Part shown: positions 8,199 to 15,853 of the stretch, one piece after another
Layout: each line of letters begins with the position of its first letter
How positions within the stretch are numbered: the stretch's first letter is position 1
Source of the DNA: Curtobacterium oceanosedimentum
Lineage (GTDB): Bacteria > Actinomycetota > Actinomycetes > Actinomycetales > Microbacteriaceae
Length of the DNA: 64,000 bases
Reading direction: 5' to 3'
NCBI RefSeq assembly: GCF_020297365.1
Contig: NZ_JAIXIG010000010.1
Span: 1-64,000 of the forward strand
Position numbers and translations under genes: made by a program
Notes under the pieces: model-generated
What the model was told of the DNA's origin: nothing
Database searches by the model: none
What the model saw: only the letters and a program-made list of their open reading frames with translations

Positions 8199-8951
8199 TC
8201 AGGTCCGGCCGTGCGCGCGGGCGGGGATCTGGGTCGCGAGCTTGCCGCCGGAGACGTCGAGCAGGGTGCCGGTGATGTAGGCCGCGGCGTCGCTCGCGAC
8301 GAAGACGAGCAGGTCGGCGACGTCGTCGGCCGTCTCCCACCGGCGCAGCGACAGCGTGTCGAGCAACCGGTCCTGCGCCTCGGCCGACATGGTCGCGAAG
8401 CCGTTCATCGCGGTCGGCACCATGCCGGGCGCGTAGGCGTTCACGGTGATGCCCCACGGCCCGAGCTCGGACGCGAGCACCCGGGTGAACGAGACGACGG
8501 CGGCCTTCGACGCCGCGTAGGCCGCGCTCCCGACGCTGGGCACGATCGCCGCGAACGAGGCCGCGTTGATGATCCGACCGCGTCCGGCCGCCTGCATCAC
8601 GGGTGCGACGGCCTGGCTCATCAGGAAGGTGCCGCCCAGGTTGACGTCCATGCAGCGGCGCCAGGCGTCCCACTCCAGCTCGGCGACGGTGCCCTCGACG
8701 TTGATCCCGGCGTTGTTCACGAGCACGTCGATCCTGCCGTGTCGCTCGACGACGTCGTCCACGGCGTCGCGCACCGACCGCGGATCGGCGACGTTGCACA
8801 CGACGTGGTCGAGCGGGAACCCCGGCTCGAAGGCCAGGTCGAGCGCGACGACGCGGCAGCCCTCGGCGGCGAACCGTTCGGCGAGCGTGCGACCGATGCC
8901 GCGCGCCGCTCCGGTGACGACCACCACGCGGTCGGTCAGGTCCAGGTGCAT
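8199..8951 (-). CDS. SDR-family oxidoreductase, 250 aa
   Basis: This is a classical short-chain dehydrogenase/reductase, a cytosolic NAD(P)-dependent enzyme. It has TGAARGIG at residues 13-20 (Rossmann nucleotide loop), NNAG at 79-82, and the catalytic set Ser132, Tyr145 and Lys149 (YAASK). An Asp near 39 after the second strand hints at NAD(H) preference. I start at ATG 8951 (MHLDLTDR), where the family's usual beginning lies; the frame open to 9032 adds a low-complexity stretch that would cross the divergent promoter. It is divergent from another SDR at 9044. The substrate, probably a sugar or polyol, is unknown. Confidence 0.85.
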   Translation of the reverse strand: MHLDLTDRVVVVTGAARGIGRTLAERFAAEGCRVVALDLAFEPGFPLDHVVCNVADPRSVRDAVDDVVERHGRIDVLVNNAGINVEGTVAELEWDAWRRCMDVNLGGTFLMSQAVAPVMQAAGRGRIINAASFAAIVPSVGSAAYAASKAAVVSFTRVLASELGPWGITVNAYAPGMVPTAMNGFATMSAEAQDRLLDTLSLRRWETADDVADLLVFVASDAAAYITGTLLDVSGGKLATQIPARAHGRT

Positions 8952-9031
8952 CGTCGCTCCCGTCGTCGGTGGTGGGACGCCGCCCTGGAGTCCCGCGGAC
9001 GGCTGGCGGGCGCCGGTGCCTGCAATGGTCA

Positions 9032-9037
9032 TACTAT
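9032..9037 (+). promoter_or_regulatory. -10 box (TACTAT), leaderless start
   Basis: TACTAT ends 6 nt before ATG 9044, so transcription should begin at or next to the start codon. No Shine-Dalgarno is present. Confidence 0.6.
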
Positions 9038-9043
9038 TCGAGC

Positions 9044-9763
9044 ATGACGGCGAAGGTGCTCTGGATCACGGGTGGCGGCAGTGGCATGGGGGCGGCGACC
9101 GCGGTCGCCGCGGCCCGCGACGGATGGGCGGTGGTGCTGAGCGGTCGGCGCGCGGACCGGCTCGAGCAGGTCGCCGCCGCGGTCCGGGCGGAAGGCGGGA
9201 CGGTGACGGTGGAGCCGCTCGACGTCACCGACGCCGCCGCGGTCGCCGACACCCGAGACCGTGTGCTCGAGCAGTACGGACGGATCGACGGCCTCGTCCT
9301 GGCCGCCGGCCTGAACACGCCGGCGCGACGGTGGGCCGACCAGTCGCTCGCCGACGTCCGTGCGGTGCTCGACACGAACACCACCGCCGTCGTGACGGTC
9401 GTCGACGCCGCCCTCCCGGCCCTCCGCGCCTCCGGTGGAGTGGTCGTCGTGGTGTCGTCCTACGCCGGCTGGTCCTTCCAACCGGCTGCGGGTGTCGCGT
9501 ACTCGGCGAGCAAGACGGCGCTCGGGTCGATCGTCCGGACGCTCAACCAGCAGGAGGCCGAGCACGGCGTCCGCGCCACGCACCTGTGCCCGGGCGACGT
9601 CGCCACCGACTTCCTCGACCAGCGCCCGGAGGTCCCCGACGCGGCCGCGCGGCGCCGCATGCTCCAGCCGGAGGACGTCGCCGGGACGGTCGCCTTCGTG
9701 CTCGGCGCCCCGGCGCACGTGCGGGTCGACGAGCTCGTGCTCTCGCCGGTCGCCCAGCGGTGA
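9044..9763 (+). CDS. SDR-family oxidoreductase, 239 aa
   Basis: This is a second short-chain dehydrogenase. It has TGGGSGMG at residues 9-16, basic residues 35-36 (SGRRADRL) suggesting NADP(H), and the catalytic Ser139, Tyr153 and Lys157 (YSASK). ATG 9044 follows a -10 box at leaderless spacing; the longer frame from 8969 would run through the promoter. Its stop overlaps the GTG of the FadR-type regulator (GTGA), so the two are co-expressed. The arrangement of two divergent SDR genes plus a FadR-type regulator suggests an inducible sugar-acid or polyol catabolic unit; substrate unknown. Confidence 0.86.
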   Translation: MTAKVLWITGGGSGMGAATAVAAARDGWAVVLSGRRADRLEQVAAAVRAEGGTVTVEPLDVTDAAAVADTRDRVLEQYGRIDGLVLAAGLNTPARRWADQSLADVRAVLDTNTTAVVTVVDAALPALRASGGVVVVVSSYAGWSFQPAAGVAYSASKTALGSIVRTLNQQEAEHGVRATHLCPGDVATDFLDQRPEVPDAAARRRMLQPEDVAGTVAFVLGAPAHVRVDELVLSPVAQR

Positions 9764-10419
9764 CGAGCGCCTTCGACCGCGTCCTCGACCAGATCGGCGC
9801 CGCGGTCGTCTCCGGCGCGTTCGCGGCCGGCAGCCGCCGGAGCACCGACGACCTGGTGGTCCGGACGGGGGCCAGTCGCAGCATCGTCCGCGAGGCCGTC
9901 CGCGTCCTCGTCGCCCTCGGCCTGCTCAGTGCGCGACCCCGCGTCGGCGTCACCGTCCTCGGGGTGCGCGACTGGGACGTCCTGGACCCGCGCGTGGTGC
10001 GGTGGCGCCTGCAGGGGCCTGACGGTGAGCAGGTGGCCGCCGAGCTCCGTGCGCTGCGCGCCGCCGTCGAACCCGCCGCAGCGGCCGCAGCGGCCCTGCG
10101 GGCGCGGCTCGACGAGTGCGCCGACCGACGGGAGGCACTGCGCACCACCGCGGACGAGCTCGCCGCCGCTGCGGCGCGCGACCACCGCCCCGACTTCGTG
10201 GCAGCGGACGTGCGGCTCCACCAGCTCGTGCTCGACCTGTCCGGCAACGCGCTGTACCGACGGCTGCACCGGGTCGTGGGTCAGGTCCTGCTGGAGCGCG
10301 GGAGCATCCGCCCCGACCGGCACGACGTCGGGCTCCACCGCGCGCTCGCACAGGCCGTCGTCGACGGTCGCGCGGACGACGCAGCCGAGGCGATGCGGGC
10401 GATCGTCGACCGGACGTGA
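9760..10419 (+). CDS. GntR/FadR-family transcriptional regulator
   Basis: This 219-aa regulator has an N-terminal winged helix (residues about 5-70; DLVVRTGASRSIVREAVRVL is the recognition region) and a C-terminal FCD ligand domain (about 85-215). The FCD part shows a metal-type pattern: ADVRLHQLVLDLSGNALY, then DVGLHRALAQAV. GTG 9760 overlaps the preceding SDR stop by 4 nt and gives the family's usual length. It probably controls the two flanking SDR genes in response to a sugar acid or similar ligand. Confidence 0.88.
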   Translation: MTSAFDRVLDQIGAAVVSGAFAAGSRRSTDDLVVRTGASRSIVREAVRVLVALGLLSARPRVGVTVLGVRDWDVLDPRVVRWRLQGPDGEQVAAELRALRAAVEPAAAAAAALRARLDECADRREALRTTADELAAAAARDHRPDFVAADVRLHQLVLDLSGNALYRRLHRVVGQVLLERGSIRPDRHDVGLHRALAQAVVDGRADDAAEAMRAIVDRT

Positions 10420-10485
10420 CCGGTGCGCCGCCGACCTGGGATGATGGGGGCGGTGCGTCGCCCGGACGCCCGTGGAGGGTGAGTC

Positions 10486-11106
10486 GTGGACGCAGCACAG
10501 GACCTCGTGGTCCAGCTCGTCGGCACCCCGTGGGCGTTCCTCGTCGTCGGTCTCGTGCTCGCCGTCGGCAGCGTCGCGGTGTTCCTGCCCAGCCAGGCGC
10601 TGGTCGTCGCGATCGGCACGCTGCTGGTGGGCGGTGACGGCGGGCTCCTGCCGGTGCTGCTCCTCGTCGTCGCGGCGACGGTCGGCATGGTCCTCGGCGA
10701 CCTCGGGCTCTACCACCTCGCACGCTCGGTCGACCTCGGCTCCCGGTCGTGGTTCTCGCGTCCGAAGGTCCGTAAGGCCCGGGACGCCATCGACGGTCGC
10801 TACCGCGCCGCCCCCGGACGCATCGCGGTGCTCGGACGCTTCATCCCGATGGGCCGTCTGACCACGAACCTGGTCGGCGCGGACAGCGGACTCGACCTCC
10901 GGCGGTTCCTGGTCAGCTGTGCGCTCGCCGACGTCGTGTGGGCCGCGTACTGCGTCGGCATCGCCGCGGCGACCGGGCACTGGAGCCGCGAGCAGCCCTT
11001 CCTCGTGACGGCGCTCGCGGTGGTCGCGTCGATCCTGCTCGGCTTCGTGATCTCGGCGATCGAGAAGGCCGTGCGACGACGCGGCGAGGCGACGGCCGCC
11101 GCCTGA
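10486..11106 (+). CDS. DedA-family membrane protein
   Basis: This 206-aa protein carries a DedA/VTT domain. It has an N-terminal hydrophobic region, a re-entrant-like segment, and the family features GDLGLYHLARSVD and RFIPMGRLTTNLVGA. Related proteins maintain the membrane potential and flip undecaprenyl phosphate or phospholipids; which applies here cannot be read from the sequence. The start is GTG 10486, with GGAGGGTGAG immediately upstream. A short basic tail (KAVRRRGEATAAA) ends the protein. It appears to be a single-gene unit, followed closely by the SMP-30 gene. Confidence 0.86.
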   Translation: MDAAQDLVVQLVGTPWAFLVVGLVLAVGSVAVFLPSQALVVAIGTLLVGGDGGLLPVLLLVVAATVGMVLGDLGLYHLARSVDLGSRSWFSRPKVRKARDAIDGRYRAAPGRIAVLGRFIPMGRLTTNLVGADSGLDLRRFLVSCALADVVWAAYCVGIAAATGHWSREQPFLVTALAVVASILLGFVISAIEKAVRRRGEATAAA

Positions 11107-11142
11107 CGTCGTAGCGTGGGCACCCCGTTCGAAGGAGAACCC

Positions 11143-12012
11143 GTGCAGCTGGACGACCTGGTGCCCGACGCCGACGCGCTCGAGCGCATCGCCACCGGCA
11201 GCACCTGGGCCGAGGGGCCCTGCTGGATCCCGTCGACCCGGACGCTCCGTTGGTCCGACATCCCGGGCGACCGGATCCTGCAGTGGCACGCCGGGTCCGG
11301 GGAGACCTCGGTGTACGCGGACGGTGTCGAGTTCACGAACGGCCGCACGCTCGACCGGGACGGCAGCGTCGTCCAGTGCTCGCACGGGACGCGCCGCGTC
11401 GAGCGGGACCGCGACGGGGTCGTCACGCCCATCGTCGACACGTGGAACGGCGTGCGGTTCAACTCGCCGAACGACGTCGTGGTCGCGCGGGACGGTGGTG
11501 TCTGGTTCACCGACCCCGCCTACGGCATCACGCAGCCGCGCGAGGGGCACCCGGGTGTCCGGGAGTACGGCGACCACTGGGTGTTCCGGTGCGGACCCGA
11601 GGGCGAGGACCTGCGTCCGGTGGCCACCGACCTGGACGAGCCGAACGGGTTGGCGTTCGACCCGGACGAACGGGTGCTGTACGTCGCGAGCTCCTCGGGC
11701 GACGAACCCGTCATCCGTGCCTACGACCGGCGGGGTGACCTGCTGAAGAACGGCCGGGTGTTCGCTCGTCTCGAGTCCGGTGAGGGGGCGCCGGACGGCA
11801 TCCGGGTCGACGTGCACGGCAACGTGTGGTCGTCCTCGCACCGTGGTGTCGTCGTGTTCGCGCCCACGGGCGGACGGATCGGCACGGTCGCCGTCCCCGA
11901 GGTCGTGTCGAACCTGTGCTTCGGCGGTGACGACGGCACGACGCTCTTCCTCACCGCGACGACCTCGGTGTACCGCATCGCCACGACGACCCGGGACGCT
12001 GCCGTATCCTGA
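11143..12012 (+). CDS. SMP-30/gluconolactonase-family protein
   Basis: This 289-aa six-bladed beta-propeller hydrolase is probably a cytosolic sugar lactonase (gluconolactonase/LRE-like). Family metal-site segments are visible: an N-terminal Glu in STWAEGPCW, Asn in FNSPNDVVV, the WFTDPAYGI strand, Asn in EPNGLAFDPD, and Asp in APDGIRVD. I chose GTG 11143 because GAAGGAGA sits 4 nt before it; GTG 11116 would leave no ribosome site. A TAGCGT hexamer at 11112-11117 could be the -10. The nearby SDR genes make a sugar oxidation/lactone hydrolysis pathway possible; this is inference. Confidence 0.86.
   Translation: MQLDDLVPDADALERIATGSTWAEGPCWIPSTRTLRWSDIPGDRILQWHAGSGETSVYADGVEFTNGRTLDRDGSVVQCSHGTRRVERDRDGVVTPIVDTWNGVRFNSPNDVVVARDGGVWFTDPAYGITQPREGHPGVREYGDHWVFRCGPEGEDLRPVATDLDEPNGLAFDPDERVLYVASSSGDEPVIRAYDRRGDLLKNGRVFARLESGEGAPDGIRVDVHGNVWSSSHRGVVVFAPTGGRIGTVAVPEVVSNLCFGGDDGTTLFLTATTSVYRIATTTRDAAVS
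12005..12010 (+). promoter_or_regulatory. -10 box (TATCCT) of rlmC
   Basis: TATCCT lies inside the 3' end of the SMP-30 gene, 9 nt before ATG 12020. This implies a leaderless or nearly leaderless rlmC transcript. Confidence 0.5.
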
Positions 12013-12019
12013 CCCGGCC

Positions 12020-13171
12020 ATGCAGTGCGACTACTTCGACCGCGGGGTGTGCCGGTCGTGCACGCTCATGGGTCAGCCCTACGCCGACCAGGTGCTCGAC
12101 AAGGAGCTCCGGACGCGCGAGCTCCTGCACGACGCCGTCGAGGCAGCCGGTGGACCCGGGGCCGTGGCCTGGGAGCCGGCCGTCACGAGCCCCGAGTCCG
12201 GCTACCGCAACAAGGCGAAGATGGTCGTCGGCGGGTCCGTCCAGCACCCCACCGTCGGCATCCTCGACCACCGGCAGCGCGGGGTGGACCTGCGGCACTG
12301 CGGCATCTGCACGCCGGGGATCCGGCGGGCGCTCCCCGTCCTGGCCGACTTCGTGTCGTCCGCCGGGCTCATCCCGTACGACGTCGCCGCACGTCGTGGT
12401 GAGCTGAAGTTCGTCCTGGTCACCGAGTCGCCCGACGGCGAGCTGATGATCCGGTTCGTGCTGCGGTCCGAGGGGCAGCTGCCGCGGCTCCGACAGCACC
12501 TCGACGCCCTGCGCGCCGTGCTGCCCGACGCGGTGGTGGTCACGGCGAACCTGCTGCCCGAGCACAAGGCCGTCACCGAGGGCGACCGCGAGATCGTGCT
12601 CACCGAGCAGGAGACGCTGCCGATGCGGCTCGGCGGCATCACCATGCACCTGCGGCCGCAGAGCTTCTTCCAGACGAACACCGGCGTCGCCGCCGAGCTG
12701 TACGCGCAGGCGACGGCGTGGATCGATGAGCTGGACCCGGCGTCGATGTGGGACCTGTACTGCGGCGTCGGCGGCTTCGCGCTGCACGCGGCACGGCCCG
12801 GCCGAGCCGTGACGGGGATCGAGACGAGTGCCGAGGCGATCCGGTCGGCCAAGCAGTCCGCTCGTGAGGCCGGCCTCGAGGGGCTCCGGTTCGCGGCCGA
12901 CGACGCCACCGAGCACGCGATCCGGGCACGCCCGGACGCGGTGCCGGAGCTCGTGCTGGTCAACCCGCCGCGACGGGGGATCGGAGTGACCCTGTCGACC
13001 TGGCTCGAGGAGTCCGACGTGCAGCACGTCGTGTACTCGAGCTGCAACCCGGTCACCCTGGCGAAGGACCTGGCGCGGATGCCGAGCTTCCGCCTGCGTC
13101 GCGCGCGGGTGCTCGACATGTTCCCGCAGACCGGTCACCTGGAGGCCGTGACGCTGCTCTCCAGGGTCTGA
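12020..13171 (+). CDS. rlmC: 23S rRNA (uracil-C5)-methyltransferase RlmC
   Basis: This 383-aa SAM-dependent RNA m5U methyltransferase has the RlmC/RumB architecture without a TRAM domain. A 4Fe-4S site is indicated by Cys3, Cys11, Cys14 and Cys94 or Cys97 (CDYFDRGVCRSC, LRHCGIC). The C-terminal Rossmann domain shows FFQTNTGVAAELY, DLYCGVGGFALHAA (SAM loop), LVNPPRRGIG and the catalytic-cysteine motif YSSCNPVTLAKDL. The family modifies U747 of 23S rRNA. The start follows from the conserved MxCxYF beginning and the -10 box at 12005. Confidence 0.92.
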   Translation: MQCDYFDRGVCRSCTLMGQPYADQVLDKELRTRELLHDAVEAAGGPGAVAWEPAVTSPESGYRNKAKMVVGGSVQHPTVGILDHRQRGVDLRHCGICTPGIRRALPVLADFVSSAGLIPYDVAARRGELKFVLVTESPDGELMIRFVLRSEGQLPRLRQHLDALRAVLPDAVVVTANLLPEHKAVTEGDREIVLTEQETLPMRLGGITMHLRPQSFFQTNTGVAAELYAQATAWIDELDPASMWDLYCGVGGFALHAARPGRAVTGIETSAEAIRSAKQSAREAGLEGLRFAADDATEHAIRARPDAVPELVLVNPPRRGIGVTLSTWLEESDVQHVVYSSCNPVTLAKDLARMPSFRLRRARVLDMFPQTGHLEAVTLLSRV

Positions 13172-13190
13172 TCTGGGCGGATCCATCAGC

Positions 13191-13228
13191 ATTGCCAGGG
13201 AATTGCCAAGGTCCTGTACCCGGGTACG
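13191..13228. promoter_or_regulatory. Tandem repeat and palindrome, candidate operators
   Basis: ATTGCCAGGG at 13191 and ATTGCCAAGG at 13202 are direct repeats 11 bp apart, one helical turn. The perfect palindrome GTACCCGGGTAC follows at 13217-13228. They lie 90-150 bp upstream of the rpf promoter, where an activator could bind. No regulator is identified. Confidence 0.4.
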
Positions 13229-13313
13229 GCGGATGACCATGGGCATGGGGATCGGGACGTTCAGGTCGCAGGAGGGGTACATAGCACGAACGGGTAGAAC
13301 CGACGGTCTCGGT

Positions 13314-13341
13314 TTGATAACGGTGACGAGACACCTATGGT
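13314..13341 (+). promoter_or_regulatory. Promoter of rpf
   Basis: The -35 TTGATA (13314-13319) and -10 TATGGT (13336-13341) are separated by 16 bp, giving a housekeeping-type promoter. Transcription would begin near 13348, leaving a leader of about 124 nt. Confidence 0.6.
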
Positions 13342-13347
13342 TGCCGA

Positions 13348-14167
<820 letters not shown>

Positions 14168-14184
14168 TCGCTCCGGAGATCGAC

Positions 14185-14227
14185 CACGACGACGCCCCAC
14201 GACCTCGAGTCGTGGGGCGTCGTCGTG
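14185..14227. terminator. Bidirectional terminator between rpf and LCP gene
   Basis: A perfect 19-bp stem (14185-14203 with 14209-14227) has a 5-nt loop. Its sequence, CACGACGACGCCCCACGAC, is unrelated to the family-1 palindromes. It sits between convergent genes. Confidence 0.82.
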
Positions 14228-14245
14228 CGTCCGAGCCGGGCGGGC

Positions 14246-15289
14246 CTACTGCGGGTGGTCGGCGAGCCAGGCGGCGACGTCGTCGGAGCGGAGCGCCTGG
14301 GACAGCGACGTGATCTCCAGGTCGTTCAGCGTGACGATCGACTGTCCGTCCGGCGAGGTGCCCGACCCCGCGGTGGGCACGGTGAAGGTGACGAGGTCGT
14401 CGGCCCGCACGTTCCGCAGCGACCAGCCCAGCTCGACGAGTCGTGCGAACGACAGACCGGCATCGACCGACAGGTACTCGCTCGTCGCCGCGACGAAGTC
14501 CTGGATGCGCCCGGGGTCCGTGGTCGTGCCGCGGGACAGCAGCCCGTCCACGACGCCGTGCATGAACGCCTGCTGGTTGCGCACGCGGGTGTGGTCAGCG
14601 TCGGCGAAGGCGTACCGCTCCCGCACGAACGCGAGCGCCGCGTCGCCGTCCAGCCGGTTGGCGCCGGCCGCGAACTCGTGGCCCCGGGCGGAGAACGCCT
14701 GCGACGAGTCGACGGTGACGCCGCCGAGGGCGTTCGTCATGTCGCGGAACCCCGCGAAGTCGATCTCGGCCACGTGGTCGACGCGCACGTCCAGCAGGCG
14801 TTCGACCGTCTGCACGGTCAGGGGGACGCCGCCCCACGAGTACGCGGCGTTGATCTTGGCGCGGCCGTGCCCGGGGACGTCGACCCAAGAATCTCGCATG
14901 ATCGACATGAGGTAGACCGCCCGGTGGTCCGCGGGGACGTGCGCCAGCATCAGGGTGTCGGAGCGCCCGTCGGTCCTGGTCGGGCCGCCGTCGGGATCGC
15001 CCTGCGCGCGGGAGTCCGAGCCGATGAGCAGGATGTTCTCGCCGTCGGAGTCGACGGGACGGGTACCGGCGGGGAACGGCTCGCGGATGACCTGCCGCCC
15101 GGCGTCGAAGCTGCGGGCGAGGCCACCGACGAACACGCTCGCCACGACGGCGATGACGGTGGCGATGCCGACCAGGGAGCCGAGCGTCGCGACCAGGGCG
15201 ACGAGGAACGGACGGCGTCGACGCAGCGGCGGGCGGGCGGCTCGTTCGGCCTGTTCGGCGGCGGCGCGTGCCGCCCGACGTTCGGACAT
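14246..15289 (-). CDS. LytR-CpsA-Psr family wall-polymer ligase
   Basis: This 347-aa membrane-anchored LCP protein has a basic cytoplasmic N-terminus (to about residue 28), one transmembrane helix (about 29-55) and an extracytoplasmic LCP domain. Family residues are visible: LLIGSDSR, RTDGRSDTLMLAHV, the Arg/Asp pair in SIMRDSWVDVPG, KINAAYSWGG and the FRDMTNALGGVTV segment. LCP enzymes transfer undecaprenyl-linked polymers such as teichoic acid or arabinogalactan-type glycans to peptidoglycan. GGAG lies 7 nt before ATG 15289. A TAGGCT hexamer further upstream may be the -10. Confidence 0.9.
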   Translation of the reverse strand: MSERRAARAAAEQAERAARPPLRRRRPFLVALVATLGSLVGIATVIAVVASVFVGGLARSFDAGRQVIREPFPAGTRPVDSDGENILLIGSDSRAQGDPDGGPTRTDGRSDTLMLAHVPADHRAVYLMSIMRDSWVDVPGHGRAKINAAYSWGGVPLTVQTVERLLDVRVDHVAEIDFAGFRDMTNALGGVTVDSSQAFSARGHEFAAGANRLDGDAALAFVRERYAFADADHTRVRNQQAFMHGVVDGLLSRGTTTDPGRIQDFVAATSEYLSVDAGLSFARLVELGWSLRNVRADDLVTFTVPTAGSGTSPDGQSIVTLNDLEITSLSQALRSDDVAAWLADHPQ

Positions 15290-15368
15290 GCGGGGCTCCA
15301 GCTGGTTCCGGGTCGGCGTACGTCCGACTCCACCAGCCTACCGCATGTGGTATTTCAGATCGAAACGG

Positions 15369-15776
15369 TCATGTACCAGGGGGTCCGGCCAGCACCGCGC
15401 GCAGGGCCGAGCGGAGCGCTGCGTCCTCGGGCAGGACCTCGCGCTCGATGTGCCGCGCGGTTTCCCAGGCCGCCCGCCCGGTCGCCGTCACGGTGACGAT
15501 GCGGCGGCGTCGGTCGGCCGGGTGCGGTGATCGTTCGACCAGACCGTCCCGCTCCATCCGCTCCAGGGTGCGCGACATCGTCTGCGGTTGGACGCGCGCC
15601 GTCCGTGCCAGGGTGTCGGCGCCCGTCGGGCCCGTCCGGATCAGGATGTCCACCGCGACGACGGCGGCGTGGGACAACCCGACGGCTCGGAGTCGTTCGT
15701 CCCAGTCGCGTTCGACCGAGCGGGCCGCGGCCGCGAGCAGCCGACCGAGGGGCCACTGGTCGGTCGTGTCCTGCAT
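15369..15776 (-). CDS. MarR-family transcriptional regulator
   Basis: This 135-aa winged-helix repressor has its DNA-binding core in ADTLARTARVQPQTMSRTLERMERDGLVERS and the wing DRRRRIVTVTATG. It is divergent from the MMPL exporter at 15854 and is its probable local repressor, released by a small lipophilic ligand. ATG 15776 is preceded at 6 nt by TAGGAT (minus strand), so the mRNA is probably leaderless. The palindrome at 15819-15832 between the two genes is the likely operator. Confidence 0.9.
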   Translation of the reverse strand: MQDTTDQWPLGRLLAAAARSVERDWDERLRAVGLSHAAVVAVDILIRTGPTGADTLARTARVQPQTMSRTLERMERDGLVERSPHPADRRRRIVTVTATGRAAWETARHIEREVLPEDAALRSALRAVLAGPPGT

Positions 15777-15782
15777 GGTGCG

Positions 15783-15788
15783 ATCCTA
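15783..15788 (-). promoter_or_regulatory. -10 box (TAGGAT) of the marR-type gene, leaderless
   Basis: On the minus strand TAGGAT ends 6 nt before ATG 15776, with no Shine-Dalgarno in between. Confidence 0.6.
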
Positions 15789-15818
15789 CGGTCGCCACCT
15801 CGGCCGTCCCGTCAAGTA

Positions 15819-15832
15819 GTCAGCATGCTGAC
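15819..15832. promoter_or_regulatory. Probable MarR operator
   Basis: The perfect palindrome GTCAGCATGCTGAC covers the -35/spacer region of the MMPL promoter and lies just upstream of the MarR gene's own promoter. One site could therefore repress both divergent transcripts. Confidence 0.6.
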
Positions 15833-15840
15833 GACCGGTG

Positions 15841-15846
15841 TACGCT
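15841..15846 (+). promoter_or_regulatory. -10 box (TACGCT) of the MMPL gene, leaderless
   Basis: TACGCT ends 7 nt before GTG 15854, with no ribosome site. The 14-bp palindrome lies 8 bp upstream. Confidence 0.55.
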
Positions 15847-15853
15847 CGCCGAC

